A stretch of DNA of 64,000 nucleotides from Clostridiales bacterium 1_7_47FAA (GTDB lineage: Bacteria > Bacillota > Clostridia > Lachnospirales > Lachnospiraceae), in contig DS990263.1 of NCBI GenBank assembly GCA_000155435.1, forward strand, positions 298,300 to 362,299. The letters run 5' to 3'. Position numbers and translations under genes: made by a program. Under the pieces are notes generated by a model. That model did not search any database, was not told the DNA's origin, and saw only the letters and a program-made list of their open reading frames with translations. Positions 62,553-64,000 of this stretch are shown in pieces. Every line of letters begins with the position of its first letter. The first letter of the stretch is position 1.

Positions 62553-64000
62553 ATGGACAATTTTAATGTATACAAGGATATTCAAGCGAGAACAGGCGGA
62601 GAGATATACATAGGCGTGGTAGGTCCGGTGCGCACAGGTAAATCAACGTTCATCAAGCGGTTCATGGAGCTTTTGGTGCTTCCTGCAATGGAGGATGATA
62701 ACCTGCGCAATTTAAGCCGTGATGAACTGCCCCAGAGTGCTGCCGGAAAGACCATAATGACAACAGAACCCAAGTTCATCCCCAAGGAAGCAGCCAAAAT
62801 TAATCTGGCCGATGGGATTGAAGCCAAGGTAAGGCTGATTGACTGTGTGGGCTTCATGGTGGACGGGGCCGCAGGCCATGTGGAAAACGGCGAGGAACGC
62901 CTGGTGAAGACACCCTGGTTTGATTACGACATCCCTTTTACCCAGGCCGCGGAACTGGGAACCAGGAAGGTCATCAATGACCACTCCACCATAGGAATCG
63001 TGGTGACCACGGATGGCAGCATAGGGGAAATAAAACGTCCCGGATACATAGCGGCTGAGAAACAGACGGTTGATGAACTGAAAAAGCTTGGGAAACCATT
63101 CGTGGTCCTGCTCAATTCCATGAAGCCCTACTCCGATGAGACAGCCAAGCTGGCCAAGGAAATGTCGGAAGGATACGGTGTATCCGTGCTTCCGGTCAAC
63201 TGCGAACAGCTGAAAAAGGATGATGTTTTCCATATCCTGGAGCGGGTATTGAAGGAATTCCCGGTCACGGAGATGGACTTCCATATTCCTAAGTGGCTGG
63301 AAATCCTTCCTGCCACCCACTGGCTGAAGGCACAGGTCATCCAGGCTGCCAGGGGGGTCATCCAGAAGGTCAGCCATATGAAGGATGTGGCCGGTGAACT
63401 GTCTGGACAGAACACGGACACCATACGCTCCATGAATGTAAAGAATATGCAGATGGCGGACGGACGGGTGGCGGTGCAGGTGGATATGGATGACAGCTAT
63501 TATTACCAGATCCTCAGTGACTATGTGGGACTTCCCATTGAGGGGGAATACCAGCTGATGCAGACCTTAAGCAGCCTGGCCAATATGCAGAAGGAATACG
63601 AAAAGGTCCAGAACGCCCTGACCCAGGTACGCCTTAAAGGTTACGGGGTAGTGACGCCGGAACGCTCTGAGATTGTCCTGGATGAACCCCAGGTCATCAA
63701 GCATGGCAACAAGTATGGTGTGAAGATGAAGGCGGAAGCCCCCTCCATCAACCTGATTAAGGCCCATATAGAGACAGAGATTGCGCCAATCGTGGGCAGT
63801 GAACAGCAGGCCCAGGACCTGATTGCCTACATTAAGGAAAATGCCAGGGACAGCGATGACGGAATCTGGAACACCAACATTTTCGGTAAATCCATTGAGC
63901 AGATTGTGGAGGATGGGATTCAGGCAAAGGTCTCACAGATGACGGAAGACTGCCAGCTTAAGCTTCAGGATACCCTGCAGAAAATCATCAATGACAGCAA
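62553..64000 (+). CDS. spoIVA: stage IV sporulation protein A (3' end outside the window)
   Basis: SpoIVA is the ATPase that polymerises around the forespore to form the basement layer of the spore coat. About 482 residues are visible and the family length is about 492, so only the last few codons are missing. Walker A is GPVRTGKST (24-32). Following it are AAGKTIMTTEPKFIPKEA and RLIDCVGFMVDGA, typical of SpoIVA. The C-terminal part (YYQILSDYVGLPIEGEYQLM and after) is the coat-localisation region. ATG 62553 follows GGGGG about eight bases upstream. It confirms a spore-forming host. Confidence 0.96.
   Translation, partial: MDNFNVYKDIQARTGGEIYIGVVGPVRTGKSTFIKRFMELLVLPAMEDDNLRNLSRDELPQSAAGKTIMTTEPKFIPKEAAKINLADGIEAKVRLIDCVGFMVDGAAGHVENGEERLVKTPWFDYDIPFTQAAELGTRKVINDHSTIGIVVTTDGSIGEIKRPGYIAAEKQTVDELKKLGKPFVVLLNSMKPYSDETAKLAKEMSEGYGVSVLPVNCEQLKKDDVFHILERVLKEFPVTEMDFHIPKWLEILPATHWLKAQVIQAARGVIQKVSHMKDVAGELSGQNTDTIRSMNVKNMQMADGRVAVQVDMDDSYYYQILSDYVGLPIEGEYQLMQTLSSLANMQKEYEKVQNALTQVRLKGYGVVTPERSEIVLDEPQVIKHGNKYGVKMKAEAPSINLIKAHIETEIAPIVGSEQQAQDLIAYIKENARDSDDGIWNTNIFGKSIEQIVEDGIQAKVSQMTEDCQLKLQDTLQKIINDS

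Overview
The window reads as chromosomal DNA of a spore-forming, GC-rich member of the Lachnospiraceae, most like the Enterocloster (Clostridium clostridioforme/bolteae) group. This is inferred from gene content and style and not from any database search. The evidence is: Gram-positive sigma-A promoters (TTGACA-17-TATAAT), strong AGGAGG ribosome sites, sporulation genes (yqfC, yqfD, a spoVB-like flippase, spoIVA), a Gram-positive LexA box, a small DUF6472-type protein, and anaerobe enzymes such as hybrid cluster protein and Rex. No rRNA, tRNA, prophage, integrase or CRISPR array was seen.

Layout. 1-757 has no convincing gene but carries two large inverted-repeat structures. Then come a LysR regulator, purA, and a small membrane protein plus an ABC-F ATPase on the minus strand (0.75-5.6 kb). 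Next is rex, followed by NAD(P)HX repair (nnr), alanine racemase and a MazF-type RNase with no visible antitoxin (5.8-9.9 kb), then a CNNM/CBS transporter-like protein, a MATE exporter and yebC (10-13.7 kb). A minus-strand DUF4397 gene precedes the sporulation and RNA-processing cluster yqfC-yqfD-phoH-ybeY, a DUF3048 lipoprotein and a SpoVB-like flippase (14-21 kb). A TA-flanked MITE-like element separates phoH from ybeY.

21-33 kb holds a BofC-like protein, two FAD oxidoreductases, proB-UPF0291-proA-lepB-yaaA, hcp divergent from a Crp/Fnr regulator, and a LexA-controlled operon of a small unknown protein and a Y-family DNA polymerase. 33-39.6 kb is a sugar-use island: AraC/PocR regulator, ABC binding protein, two permeases and a GH2 glycosidase, with no ATPase. 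39.7-51.7 kb is a long housekeeping run: miaB-mutS-trmD-CNNM, rplS, a second lepB, rbgA, rnhB, yraN, pgeF and a SUFU-like protein. prs follows on the minus strand. 53-56.6 kb is DUF6472-der-plsY-gpsA. 56.7-61.7 kb is a complete branched-chain amino-acid ABC operon with a consensus promoter. The window ends with a hendecad-repeat coiled-coil protein and spoIVA, which runs off the right edge.

Points of most interest: a dispersed repeat family whose copies mostly sit directly after stop codons; in-frame palindromic 36-bp insertions in an oxidoreductase; an enlarged TrmD with 21-bp tandem repeats, placed after mutS and not after rimM; an SOS operon with an unrecognised small partner; and two large foldback structures at the left edge.
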